Shown: piece by piece, positions 43,428 through 54,562 of the stretch
Position numbering within the stretch: position 1 is the stretch's first letter
How the letters are laid out: each line of letters begins with the position of its first letter
Assembly: GCA_963854735.1 (NCBI GenBank)
Contig: OY978097.1
Location: 2,108,001 to 2,172,000, forward strand
Source: Marvania coccoides
Taxonomy: Eukaryota; Chlorophyta; Trebouxiophyceae; Chlorellales; Chlorellaceae
Reading direction: 5' to 3'
Length of the DNA: 64,000 nt
Notes under the pieces: generated by a model
What the model was told of the DNA's origin: nothing
What the model saw: only the letters and a program-made list of their open reading frames with translations
Database searches by the model: none
Program-made: the position numbers and the translations under genes

Positions 43428-45395
43428 ATGCTAAAGTCCTCCAGCTTTTCTTCGTGTCCTCGCGTGGTTTTTTCTTCGCCCGTTCTCAAGTCTCGGGCGC
43501 CCAGTGGAGTGATCCCATTAAATCAAGGCGCCAGGTTGACGATCGCAGCGGTGGCAAAACGGTCTGCCACAGAAAAGGAATCAGAAACGATGACCTCTCC
43601 GTCTAGAGGAAACGGCAGCAGCGCTCCCCAGGCGTCCGCCAATGAGGCAAAATCGGCAGCAGAGATAAAGCGCGCAGAGAGCATCCCCGTCTGCGAGCGT
43701 GCCGATGGCCTGGGTGAGAGCTTTGACCACCGCTGCTGATTTTTTTTTTCACCACTCCTCTCACCCCTTGTTCCTTCCCTTTCCGCAGAGTACCTCAAGA
43801 TCGCGGACATCCGCTCCCATCTCAAGGCCCGGGAGTCTCCCTTCGTGGTAGACAACAACGCAGGGGGAGGCTTTGGTGAGTTGGATACCCTCCCCCCCCC
43901 CTCCGCTTGTCTACAACCCTTCCTTTCCGCCCTTTATTTTCACCTCCAGTCCCCCAAATTTCACTCACGTGCGCTTTACCTCCCCCACAATGCAGTTGGT
44001 GACCTGGACCTGGTGCAGATGAGCATCATGAAGTACGAAACTGAGGAGAGCAGCGGAGCTCACTGCCCCGGCATCACAGATCCTGGGGCTGGTGAGTGCA
44101 TGCTGCTGCCCGACTACGCGCTGCGCTCGGGCCCCCGCCGCATTATTTACCACGACCCTACCCAGGTCTCCGCCGCTGTGGTGACCTGCGGCGGGCTTTG
44201 CCCGGGGCTCAACGACGTCATTCAAAACATCGTGTACACGCTGGACGACTACGGCGTGCCCGAGGACCAGATCTACGGCATCAGGTACGGGCTGCGCGGC
44301 TTCCTGGATCGCCACGCCAAGCCCATCCAGCTGGGCCGCACAAAAGTAGACGGCATTCAGCTCAAGGGCGGCACCATGCTGGGCACCTCGCGCGGCAACG
44401 CCAAGATCAAGGACATTGTAGAGCGGCTGCGGCTGTGGGGCATCAACATGCTGTTTGTGATCGGCGGCAACGGCGGCAACGCCGCTGCGCACGCCATCGC
44501 GCAGGAGTGCATCGCCCAGGGCGTCATTTGCAACGTGGTGGGGGTGCCCAAGTCCATCGACAACGACATCCAGATCATCGATCGCTGCTTCGGGTTCGAT
44601 ACGGCCGTGGAGGAGGCGCAGCGCAGCCTGATCTGCGCCCGAGTGGAGGCGCGGTCATCGGCCGGAATTTCCATTGTCAAGCTCATGGGCAGGCAGTCGG
44701 GCTTCATCTCGATGAACGCCTCCATGGCGTCGGGCGTGGTGGACGTTTGCCTCATCCCGGAGGTCACCTTCTCGATGCCGAAGCTGCTGGATTTCGTGCG
44801 CTCGGTGCTGGACAATAAAAACTACTGCGTGGTGTGCGTGGCGGAGGGCGCGGGGCAGGACATCCTGGACGACGGCGGGTCGGCCACCGACGCCTCCGGC
44901 AACCCCATCCTGAAGGACATTGGCCAGTTCCTGAGGGAGGCGTTTAGGAAACAGTTCAAGGGTGTGGACGTGAAGTACATCGATCCCAGTGAGTTGTATT
45001 GGCCAGTTTTATTACGCATTTTTCGTGTTTTGATTTATATCACCTTGTTGCTTGATCGTTGTCAAAGGCGCGTTGCGGGAAAAAACAGCAAGACCTTGCA
45101 TTAACTTTTTTTTTTCCTTTTTTTTCTTCTTACTTCTCCCCCCTCCTTTCGCTTAGGCTACATGATCCGCTCCATCCCCACCATCACCACCGACCGCATC
45201 TACTGCAAGGTGCTGGGTCAGGGCGCGGTGCACGGCGCCTTTGCTGGGTTCACTGACTTCACCGTGGGCCTGGTCAACACCCACTACGTCTTCCTGCCCA
45301 CCACCACCATCATCGAGTCGGCACGCACAGTGGACCCCGGAGGCAGGCAATGGAACCGCCTCAAGACGGCCATCAACCAGCCAGACTTGCTGTGA
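43428..45395 (+). CDS. PFK: ATP-type 6-phosphofructokinase, plant/algal group, plastid-targeted
   Basis: Exons 43428-43713, 43789-43875, 43996-44988 and 45157-45395 give 534 residues. The N-terminal ~60 residues are Ser/Arg/Val-rich without acid at first, as in plastid transit peptides. The PFK core has 'VVTCGGLCPGLNDVI' (ATP loop), 'YGIRYGLRGF', 'GVPKSIDNDI' with the catalytic Asp, 'CFGFDTAVEEAQR' and 'KLMGRQSGFISM'. It phosphorylates fructose-6-phosphate in glycolysis. The usual GGDGT metal/ATP motif reads 'GGNGGNAAAH', so the Asp that normally binds Mg-ATP is Asn. The enzyme may use a rearranged site, another donor, or be regulatory. Confidence 0.92.
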
Positions 45396-46245
45396 CAGCT
45401 CGGAGAACCAGAAGAAAGGTTGGCTCCTTCATTTCTTCACCGCTCCCGAAATAATAATGATATTAAATGAATGGAACTGCTGCTGATTTGAGGGGGCGGG
45501 AGATCGAGCTTGGGCAGCGATTCCTCCACAATACATGACATAACCCCCCTTTTGGTTCTGTTTCCTTGTTCCTTCGTGCCACCTCACCGTGAACGCTGTC
45601 AAATCAAATTTTAACCCTTTGAATTCTCGTTTGTTGCTTGTTGCTTACAAATATTTGTTGTTTTTGTTCGTGCCCATGGCGACGAAAGCGCTGCATTATG
45701 TACAGTGGTGTACAGTGGCTTTTGGCTATTTTGGTCGTCATGAAAAGAGTAATAAAGAAAAAAATCTAGGATTATAAAATTATAAAACTCCGCACTAAAA
45801 AGCATCAAATTCAGATTCGTACAGACGTGATGCTCTGCGCGGGAAGGTAGAAGGGCTGGGCAGTGGCAACAGCGGCGGGGAAGCAGCAGCCCATGCAACG
45901 ACACGCGCAGCGCTCTGAAAGGACAAAAGCTCCAATTGTTTACATGTATTTTTCTTTCGGATGGTTTTAAGAGCCCTTTGATTAGTAATGATTAGCATGG
46001 AATTCAGAGAAGTACAAGGTAATAGGGGAGGAAAAGAAAAAATTGAAGAATTGTTTTTATTTATTTATTTCGGCGAGAATTGGGGGGATGATGTCATTTT
46101 GAGCTTGATCCTTTTTTTTGTTGCTTCACTCTCCTCCAGCCAGACTAGCACTTGCCCACAGCCTTGTGGTTGAAAGCTCCTTCTAGCTGCTGAAACGCTA
46201 CGCTCTAGAACGCGCGCATGGCTCTTTTTACGCTTTGGGGGTCAA
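45396..46245. other. Convergent 3' spacer
   Basis: Between PFK (+) and the secreted protein (-). AT-rich, with GTACAGTGG repeated twice at about 45700-45719. No gene recognised. Confidence 0.5.
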
Positions 46246-46924
46246 TCAGAGGGGGGCGTTGGGGCAGAACTCCTTGACGGCGCTGGTAAGCAGCGGGCCG
46301 ACCTCCTGGGGGCAGGAGTTGAGCGCCAGGAGCTGGTTCACGGGGACGCCGGCGCGGTTCAGGGCAGGGAGGACGACGTTGACGCAGGGGGTGATGGCGT
46401 TGGTGATGGCGGAGTTGGCTGCCCCGGGGTCTGCAGGTAAATAAACCCATTAATATTAGAATTTAACTATATTAGAATTGAAGGAAATATCAAAGTGCTA
46501 CTAAAATTTTAAGGTATCATCAATGTTTTCACTCACCAGTGGGGAAGGTCTCGCAGCTGAGACCAAACCTGGGCAGGACGGGGGCGAATGCGCGGAAGAG
46601 GGCCTCGCCGCACGAGTCGCAGGCGGATGCTGAAGGAGGGTTCGACAGGCCAGCTGCGAGAGGGGTAAAGGAACGGAAAAACGCGTCAGAAAACTATAAA
46701 GCAGCTACGATGGCGATGGTTTTTGGCCTAGAAACTTGTGTCATTGGATTTGACCTAGATGGCGGCGGAAACCAAGGGACTAAAAGAGTAATAAACTCAC
46801 AGCAAGCAGCCTTCGCGGGACCAAAGGCCAAGCTGTTAGCATCTTGGGAGTTAATGGGACAGCGCTGAGCAAAGGCCGACGAGGCCAGCCCCAGAATGAC
46901 TAGTGTGGAGATGAGCTTCATCAT
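46246..46924 (-). CDS. Small secreted cysteine-rich protein
   Basis: Minus-strand exons 46924-46801, 46653-46537 and 46430-46246 join in frame to 141 residues. The N-terminus is a clear signal peptide: two Met, Lys, a Leu/Ile/Val core and an 'SSAFA' cleavage site before 'QRC'. The mature chain of ~120 residues carries seven cysteines: one at the start, one in 'PAKAAC', a CxxC-type pair in 'ACDSCGE', then 'LSCET', 'TPCVNV', 'NSCPQE' and near-terminal 'EFCPN'. I recognise no family; it could be a cell-wall or extracellular protein. The start has two consecutive ATGs; the first is used here. Confidence 0.75.
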
Positions 46925-47423
46925 TGTGAGCGGCGTGGGAGCAGAGGGGGAGCAAAGGAGAGGAAACGAGGGAGGGAAGAAAAAATATTTATAACAAAAT
47001 ATAATTAAGGAGGCGAGGAGGAGGGGGAACGCGTTATTAGAGGAGGAGGGAGAGCTAACGCGCCTTCTCACATTCTTCTTGGAATTCCCAAGGTTGTCCA
47101 CATGGAAAATTCCTAGGCTTTTTCTCCATGACGAAGCACTCAAAGTCTCTTATTTCCCATGGGCATTTTATTGCGTTGAAGATGAAGTGCCGAGGTCATG
47201 GGCGACCATAGCAGAACAGGTAAACAAATATTTTTCTATCTATTATCTATAGATATGAAACGCTACCGCGTACGATAAAACAAATAAAGGAATGCAGTGT
47301 GGTGCAGTGTGGGAGAAGAAAAATGCACTTGATAAAGCAAAGTAGCGTTGCTAACTTATTTTCTGTTTATTGTCTATCTGTCTCTTTCAATTTTTTTCTC
47401 GGTTTTATTTCAAGCTGCCCCAC
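46925..47423. other. Intergenic upstream of the secreted protein
   Basis: AT-rich with a GA-rich patch at 46940-47060. It contains the promoter of the secreted-protein gene and the 3' end of the coiled-coil gene. No gene seen. Confidence 0.4.
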
Positions 47424-49284
47424 TCATGCCATGCCGTTTTCCACTGCCGCCCTCGCCTGCAGCTCAGCAGCTTGTCGGCGGAGGGACCCCCTGGGCCCCA
47501 GCTTCCCCGCGCTACCCAGCCTGGGGTCCCCGCTGGCGATGGCCACCCCCAGGTTGAGCGGATCAGCCCTCCGGCTTTCCAATGGAAGCTTGCTGTTGAC
47601 CTTTTTCGCGAGGCGCTCCGCCGCGCGCTGCTGCCGTGCCCAGCGCTCGATCCCTTCCTCCCCAGCAGGCCCCTGCCGCGGTGTGTCCTGCGGCATCACA
47701 GCCTTGATCCTGGCGGAGCAGTTGGAGGCGTTAACGTCATCAGACTGGTGCACACGGAATGTGCTCTTGCGGCGAGCAGGCGCCGGCACGGCCGCTGCCT
47801 CGCGGTGGGAGGGCGGCAGCGGGGGCATGGCGGCAGGAGCAGCCGCTGGCGCCGCTCCTGTTGCCGCCGCCCCGGCAGACAGCGGTCCATAGCCGTTCTT
47901 GAGGCCAAACACCGTCGTGATGTGGTAGTTCTCGTCAGCTTGCGCTTCAGCGGCGAATCGCGTCGCCTGAAGAGGGCCCATTGCGGGCTTTCCGGCAATG
48001 GCGGGGTTCTTGGCCAGCGCCTGCCTCAGGTGGTGCTGCATGGCTGGGGAGGCCATCAGCGGGGAGCCCATGCTGGCGCTGACGCGCACCAGGGACTCCC
48101 GCTGAGCGGGCTCCAGGTGCGGCAGGATGCAGCGCGCCAGCCGGTCCGCTTGCTCCTTCTCTTGCAGAAGGGACGCCGGCAGGGGCGTGGAGGCGGCATC
48201 CAGCGCCTGATGATTCTGATGGCGCTGCTGCAGCGGGGCGGAGGCGCGTAGCGCCACCTCGCTGATGTCTCGCCACTTGGTGGCGCTGTCGGAGCCAGCG
48301 TTGGCATCCATGGGGGCGCCCGTCGCCACCGCCGTTGAGCGGGGCTCCTCCTTATCGCACACCAGGTCGTTGCTGTAGACAGTGAACCCAGAATTGGGGG
48401 TGTCCACCTCGGTGGGGGATCCTGCGGGGGAGGACAGCGAGTCCAGCTCGGCAGCGGGGGAGAAGAGGGGCCCAGTGGGGCGGTCGGGCAGCTGCAGGGG
48501 GCTGCGGTGGTCGCCAGCAGAGGTAGGGCGGGAGTCCATGCCGGGAGAGGGGGTCAGCGCCATGCCCAGCTTGTCCAGCGTGAGCTTCAGCATGTCCGCC
48601 AGCTGCACCTGCTGCTCCTCCGCCTCTTTGAGCTTTTCCTGGCAGCGGTAGAGCGCGTCTGCGCGGGCCTCTGCCATTTGCTGCCAGCTGGCCGCCTCAA
48701 ACTCCATCGCGCGCTTTCTTTCCTTCACGGCGTCCAGCTCTGCGGTCATCGCCTTGCGCTCCTGCACGAAGAAAAGCAGACAAAACGGCGATGAGAATTA
48801 AAGTTTTCAGCCCCCAATTAGTGCATAAATAACCCACCTTTTCGGCGCGGTGGCGGGCCCTGTCGATCATAGTGACCTTCACCAGCACCTCCGTGGCGCG
48901 CTGCGAGTCCTCGATGGCCAGGTTGGCGCGGTGCAGGCGCCTCATCGACCCCGCCTCCAGCACAGTCTTCTTATTGTTTTCGATGGAGCGGTACCGGTCC
49001 TCCACGTCATCTTCTACAATTTCAAGGATCTTGGCCGCCGAATAATACTTCTGCAAGAGGAAACGGAGGGAATGACGCCAGTCAGTTGACAACCACCCCA
49101 TCGAAAGATCTACGGTGTGGCCGGGTGCAAACCGCACCCAACCAGCTGCATTGATGATGCAATGGCTCAATGATTTTATCTGTCGCCATCCCACCTGCGT
49201 CTGCATGTATTGCGTCCTTGCAACCACCCAATCGCCCTCTGCATCTGAGACGTTGGGCCCCAGGCAGAAGAACCGCCTCAACAT
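47424..49284 (-). CDS. Coiled-coil protein with long disordered tail, function unknown
   Basis: Minus-strand exons 49284-49195, 49050-48838 and 48761-47424, phase 0, give 546 residues. Residues 1-165 are structured: a short start with 'DWVVARTQYMQTQKYYSAA', then a continuous charged helix ('ILEIVEDDVEDRYRSIE', 'MRRLHRANLAIEDSQR', 'AELDAVKERKRAMEFEA') ending in 'LADMLKLTLDKLG'. The other ~380 residues are Ser/Pro/Ala-rich with short conserved-looking islands such as 'SGFTVYSNDLVCDKEEP' and 'ENYHITTVFGLKNGYG'. I recognise no family. A cytoskeletal or scaffold role is possible. It is head-to-head with the lumenal phosphatase-like gene, 296 bases apart. Confidence 0.75.
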
Positions 49285-49580
49285 CCCGGCTATACAATAC
49301 CCACTTGACAGTCAATTTGCAAAGTAATAAATTTAGTAAATTGGTGTGAGGGGAAGCATTTTATTAACGGAAAATTTTGTCGGTGGAAAGACAGATGGAG
49401 ATGAGGGGCTCAGCGAGCCACTAAGAAGCCCAAGTACTCGTTCAAAATAGCAAACTCAATTCACCTTTGCTCTTGGGTGGCCGGCCGAGGTCTAAATTTA
49501 TCGCCCTCTCCCCAAACTCGATTAATTTCAGACACATAGATGTTCCGGAATTAAAAGTGACCACCCACAAGTAGAAACCC

Positions 49581-50501
49581 ATGTCGATCAGTAATATGGC
49601 TGCACGAATGCAGTACGACCAGCCCCCCCGGGCGACAACTGCAGAGGGTTGCAGCCTTCGGACACTTCCGCCGCCGTCGCTGCCGACACCGCCGCATTCC
49701 ACGCCGCAGCCTTTCAGCCGCCGTGCCGCCCACTCACACTTTGCAGTAGCCTTCACCGCAGCCGTCCTCGCACGCCCAACCCCAGCGCACGCCTCATTAG
49801 TTCGCTTCCCGACGTCCCAGCTCAACAACCGCTATTTCTTAGTGAGAGCTGGCGAGAGCGAGGCAGAGGCCCAAGGCTACGTGTTGTCCAACCCCGTGGC
49901 GAAAACATCGATGAGCAACGCCCTCAGCGCCGCAGGCAAGCGCCAGGTGGCCGTTGTGACGCTTCAAGCTCTCGGTGCGCTGGGCGCCTGCGAAGGCAGC
50001 TGCTGGCTATGGCCCTCGATGACCATGAACGCGTACCAGACCGCGGAGATGCTCGCAGAGCGGCAGGGCCTCGGCCGCAACCGCATCGTCCCTGAGTTTA
50101 GTAAGCTGGATCCGAGAGGCGTCGGCAGGCTTGAAGGAGGGCAGTTGGTGGCGGTGGCTGAAGAAATGCGGGAGGGGGACGCCGCTTCTGCGCTGTGGCG
50201 TCCGCCGCGGGGCGACAACGGCACGCCCAACGAGAGCGCGACCGATGTTCTCGTCAGGACGCGGGAGTTGCTGAGCTTGCTAGAAACGCAATTCTTCGGA
50301 GAGTCGGTGCTCATTATCTCGCCAGATTCAGATCCGTTGTCAATTTTGCAGGCAGGGGTGCTGGGTGTGGACCTGAGAAGCCACCGCCAGTATGGTATGG
50401 CGCCTGGGGAGGTGCGGGCATTGGCTATCAGCGACTTGGAGTGGGACGACCAGCCAAGAAGCATTCCATGCCCTCGCCCGCCGCTGTGTCTTCCAGATTA
50501 G
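49581..50501 (+). CDS. Thylakoid-lumen histidine-phosphatase-superfamily protein lacking the catalytic His
   Basis: Single exon, 306 residues. The first ~45 residues are a Ser/Thr/Pro/Arg transit peptide. 'SRRAAHSHFAVAFTAAVLA' and 'TPAHAS' then form a twin-arginine-type lumen signal with an AHA cleavage site. The mature domain starts 'NNRYFLVRAGESEAEAQG', aligning with the superfamily motif RHG but with Ala for the phosphorylated His. 'WPSMTMNAYQTAEMLAERQ' and 'SVLIISPDSDPLSILQAG' match later blocks of the fold; the usual second His in the last block appears to be Ser or Asp. It is probably not a classical mutase or phosphatase. Its role in the lumen is unknown. Confidence 0.8.
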   Translation: MSISNMAARMQYDQPPRATTAEGCSLRTLPPPSLPTPPHSTPQPFSRRAAHSHFAVAFTAAVLARPTPAHASLVRFPTSQLNNRYFLVRAGESEAEAQGYVLSNPVAKTSMSNALSAAGKRQVAVVTLQALGALGACEGSCWLWPSMTMNAYQTAEMLAERQGLGRNRIVPEFSKLDPRGVGRLEGGQLVAVAEEMREGDAASALWRPPRGDNGTPNESATDVLVRTRELLSLLETQFFGESVLIISPDSDPLSILQAGVLGVDLRSHRQYGMAPGEVRALAISDLEWDDQPRSIPCPRPPLCLPD

Positions 50502-50602
50502 AGTAGAATAATTACACGTGCATTTGAATTTTACTGCAACTATAATTTTTCCTTGTGTATTACTTGCGTGTAAAACGGCAGTTGCGTGTTATTTTAATAA
50601 AT

Positions 50603-51468
50603 TTAGGCACCCCAGCGAGCGCCTTGCTCGTCCCCAGGGACCTTGTGGTCTTTGAGCACTGGCCGAGTCTCGTAGACAGCCTCCACTGCTTGCCGCTGCC
50701 TCTCCGTAAATTCGCCCTTGAAGGCAATGAATTTGATCTCGGTGGCGTCTGCCCCAAAGTTTGAGGGAAAATACAGGTCTATGCTGTGCACTCCATTGAA
50801 TTTGGCAACCCTGGCATGATAAAGAATGACAAATTAAGGTGTTTCATTCATTAAGAATTTTATAATCCAACGCATGCAGAGAATAGAAGCCCCCATTTAA
50901 ATGCTATTGCTATTACTCATCAGTGTATTTATGAAACTCACTGCGTGGGGTATTCCATCGTGCCGTTGAGGTTCTCGACGAGCTCCCACTCCTGCGTCGG
51001 CGCCATCTCCGCAGCCGACGAAAAATCCATGTTGTCGCGATTTACAAACACTTTGAGCTTGGCAGGGGAGGCACCGTCGGGTCCCCCAATCACGGTCAGA
51101 GCCTGCAGCTTCACCGAGCCCGCAAACGGCACATGCAGCAAAAGTTCCGGGTCGTCGTCGTCGCTCCGCAAAATGGGACCAGAGTCCTCCAGGCGACGAT
51201 CCCACGCCTTGAAAACGTGGCGACACGACCCCGATTCAGCCTCGTTGAGGCAGCGGACCTGTGGAGTAGTGGGAAAGGAGTAAAAACGAATAAGAGGCGG
51301 TGACGGAAGGAAGGAGGGAAAATGAAGAGTGATTGAGAGCAACCCGGAGCAAGTGGACGCGCGCACCCGCTGTGTGTCGATGTGTTTGTTCAGCGACCAC
51401 GACCCCCCGCAGTCCTCGGCCTCACAGTCGTGGTCGTGGCTGCAGCATGCATGAAAGTTGGGTGGCAT
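50603..51468 (-). CDS. PITH-domain protein (PITHD1-like)
   Basis: Minus-strand exons 51468-51367, 51258-50942 and 50810-50603 give 208 residues, close to the ~210 of PITHD1. The N-terminus is Cys/His-rich ('FHACCSHDHDCEAEDCGG'). The PITH domain follows: 'CLNEAESGSCRHVFKAWDRR', 'DPELLLHVPFAGSVKLQALTV', 'PAKLKVFVNRDNMDF', 'GVHSIDLYFPSNFGADATEI' and 'YIGFKGEF'-type 'KFIAFKGEFTERQRQAV'. In animals and yeast the domain is linked to the proteasome, partly through the thioredoxin-like protein TXNL1. No thioredoxin domain is present here. The start codon is 343 bases from that of the CW-zinc-finger gene. Confidence 0.92.
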
Positions 51469-51810
51469 CTTTTGTTGCGCTGCGGAGAGTAGATGCGCCT
51501 TATGAGCAAGATCGGATTCTGCGATATTTGGTTTTGCAGAAAACTTAAAAATGGGCAATGCAGGGGACAGACAGCGGAAGGCTTCTTCCGATGTTCAAAC
51601 AGGTGTTCGAAATACAAAATAGGAAGCGATCCTGGCCTCTGAGCAATAAGATTTTGTTTAAAAATATCACCATGTATGCAATCTTTGCGAATTAGCTGGA
51701 TATCAACCGCGATCATTCAAATTTATTTTATTTTGATTTACTTCAAAAATCCTGCTGCTGTTTTTTTAACGCCGGCCATCTCTGGCTCTTTCAAGCCGCG
51801 CAGTATTAAA

Positions 51811-53065
51811 ATGGCTGCTCTAGGCGTTGTGCCAGTGATCCAAAAGGAGGCATGGGCGCAGTGCGAAAACCCAAACTGCCAGAAGTGGCGCAGGCTGCCT
51901 GCAGGAGCCGCGATCAACGAGGACGAGCCCTGGTATTGCTATTTGAACCCAGACGCCGCCAAAAATACATGCAGCGCCAGCGAAGTGGTGAGAAATACAG
52001 CCCTAACACATTTGTGCCTCCGTCTTGCAAAATCTAACTCTCTCCTTCTGTTTTCCCTGCCTTTTTCAGGAGTACGACGAGACCACGGAGATGGTAATTG
52101 AAGGCACCGAGGACCCGGAAGAGGCGGCGCGAAATCGGGCCATCATGGCGCAGCTGGAGGCCAGCATTGCGGCGGCAGCGGCGGCGGCGAAAGCTAGCAG
52201 GGGCAGGGGGCGCGGGAGGGGAGGACGCGGGCAGGGGCGGGGGCGGGGGCGGCCACCAGCAGGGGGCGCAGGAGCACGCAGCGGCGGGCGGTCCTTTGGC
52301 GCAGCTCCGCTTTCATTTTTCGATTTCGGCAGCGGAGGGCCGAAGCGAGGAAGGAGCGTGCAGTTTGCTGACGTTTCCGACGAGTACGAGGAGCTTGACT
52401 CGGACGTGGAACCGATTTCCGACACACAGATCACCAGGCGGCACGCTGCAAAGCACCTGCAGCGCCTGCTGGTGAATCAAGGGCAGTGGGAGGGCGCTCG
52501 AGGTGGCGGTGGCGCTGCGGCAGCTGCGCTGCCTGCTGTGTTGCCTGCTGAGGCGTGGGAGGCGCTGAGCCATGCAGATCACGAAGCAGCGGATCTGGCA
52601 TGCAGCGCAGCGGACGTGTGCAGCAGCTTGCGCTACTTTGAGGCCCCAGGAGGAGCGGCAGCAGCAGCGGCAGCGGCGGGAGGTGTTGCAGAAGAGGCAG
52701 GGCTGCTGAGCAGGGCTACCACCATGCTGGCCGCGGCGTCAGGGCTAGTGGAGAACTCGGACGCGTTGACAAAGGTGGAGAGAGAGGGGTTGGGGCTGGA
52801 GGGGGGGGTTGCGCTGCCGCCAGTGGCGCCAGCGGCAGCGCCTGCACAGGCTGCTGATGGTTTGCCGCCTGCGCCGATGCATATAACCATGCCTGCATCG
52901 TCCCCAATGCCTGGTGCTGCACCTATCGTGCATCAGGGCCGTGGCGTGTTGCAGTATCCAGTGCTACCGCCCCAGCAGGCTGCGATCCCTGTGGCATGGC
53001 CTGGGGCAGGAGCACCCGGCATGCCTGGCGCGGCGATGCATTATGGAAGCCCTGGCGCACGATAG
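51811..53065 (+). CDS. CW-type zinc finger protein with RGG region
   Basis: Exons 51811-51987 and 52070-53065 give 390 residues. Residues 13-58 are a CW zinc finger: 'AWAQCENPNCQKWRRLPAG' followed by 'WYCYLNPDAAKNTC', with the four Zn-binding Cys and conserved Trp residues. CW domains read methylation on histone H3 Lys4. A helix rich in Glu and Ala is followed by an Arg-Gly repeat tract at about 105-135 ('RGRGRGRGGRGQGRGRGR'), a typical RNA-binding region. A segment with 'SVQFADVSDEYEELDSD' and a long Ala/Gly/Pro tail complete it. Joining a chromatin reader to RGG repeats suggests a chromatin/RNA role, by inference. Confidence 0.87.
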
Positions 53066-53211
53066 CGCGAGGAGTTGTTTGTAAAAAGTCGAGGGCTTTG
53101 GAAAATTTCAGACAAAAAAATTGCGCCCTGAAGGAAAAAAAACAGAAGTGCGTCTCCCATCGCGGACCCTTGCAAAAATAAATTAAAAATAATCGATTCA
53201 GGCCATTCGCT

Positions 53212-54562
53212 ATGTACTGGCTCGTCTCCCTACCGCTTGGGGACGAGTCCCCCGAGAGGGTGTGGAGCAAATTGCAGGAATTGACGACGTATACGTATGA
53301 TTATAGCCTCAATTTTAAGTTTCGCATCCCCGAAAACCTTAAAGTGGGCACCCTGGACTCGCTGCTGGGGTTGAGCGACGACTTGATCAAGGTGAATGCT
53401 GCAGTGGAGGGCACCGTGAACAAGATCAGGCGGCAGCTGTTCGACCTGCAGGCGGGTTTGCCTGAGGACGAGCGATCAGAGGTGTGGGTGGAGGGCATGA
53501 CCCCCGAGGGTTACCTCCAGCGCTTCACCTGGAACGAGGCTAAGTACCCGTCACGCCGCCCCCCTAAAGACACGGTCCAGGCCATCATGGACACCGTGCA
53601 GAAGCTCGACGACGATCTCAAGGTAAAACCCAACCCTCGCAGTCGATTTCGAGCCCCCACAAACGCCGCTTACACCAAATTTCGGAAATATAACCCCTCC
53701 GCCCTACATCTTTCCACCTTTTTTGTGCCTCTTTTCTTGTTTCTTATCTCACCGCCTTACATGTTCTAATGTTCACGCAATGCAGACACGCTCCTCCGAG
53801 TACACCCAGGCGCGCACCGCCTGCCAGGCGCTGATGCGCAAGCACACGGGCAGCTTGGCGGTGCGGGATCTCTCCGACATCGTCCCCCCCGCGCAGCTGG
53901 TCTCCACCGAAAACCTCACCACCATGGTGGTGGTAGTCCCCAAGGCCTCCCGCGAAGCCTGGCTCACCGGCTATGAGGCCATGTGCGACTTCATCGTGCC
54001 CCGCTCCTCGGCGCTCGTTTCCGAGGACTCAGACTACCTGGCGTACATGGTGGTGCTGTTCCGGAGGGTGGTCGACGAGTTTAAGGTGGCCGCGCGGTCC
54101 CGTGGCTTCCAGGCCAAGGAGGTGGCGGCAGCAGCGGTGCCGATGAATGTTGATGGCGATGACGAGGGGGAGGGCAGCGCTGCGGGAACGTCTGCCGGGC
54201 ACGCGGCGGCGGAGGAGGACAAGCACGGGCTAAAGGCGCTGCGCGTGGAGCTGGAGACGGCGCGCGCGGCGTTGGCGCAATGGTGCATGGCATCTTACGG
54301 CGAGGCATTTTCCAATTGGATCCACATCACCGCCATTAGGCTGTTCGTGGAGAGCATCCTGCGGTACGGCCTCCCCCCGCAGTTCCTTCCCGTGCTGATG
54401 CACCCCAACCCCAAGCACCAGGGCGCAGTGCGGAAGCTGCTGGCAGCCAACTTTGGTGGTGTCGGTGGCCACCACTTCACCAATGATGGCGGGGGTGGAG
54501 GCGGCGGGGAAGACATGTTTCCCTACGTGAGCTTCACTCTGAACATCGAGGAGCACATGTAA
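53212..54562 (+). CDS. V-type proton ATPase subunit C
   Basis: Exons 53212-53622 and 53786-54562 give 395 residues, the family length. 'MYWLVSLPLGDESPERVWSK' is the conserved N-terminus. 'VGTLDSLLGLSDDL', 'YLQRFTWNEAKYPSRR', 'NLTTMVVVVPKASREAWL' and the C-terminal 'HITAIRLFVESILRYGLPP' and 'NFTLNIEEHM'-type 'SFTLNIEEHM' follow. Subunit C is an elongated stator component that regulates reversible V1-Vo assembly at the vacuole and endomembranes. An acidic Gly/Ala insert lies at about residues 250-280. The intron is phase 0. Confidence 0.95.

Noticed and set aside
47299..48251. Plus-strand ORFs over the coiled-coil gene
   Set aside because: Antisense shadows; the minus strand has splice-consistent exons and coiled-coil heptads.
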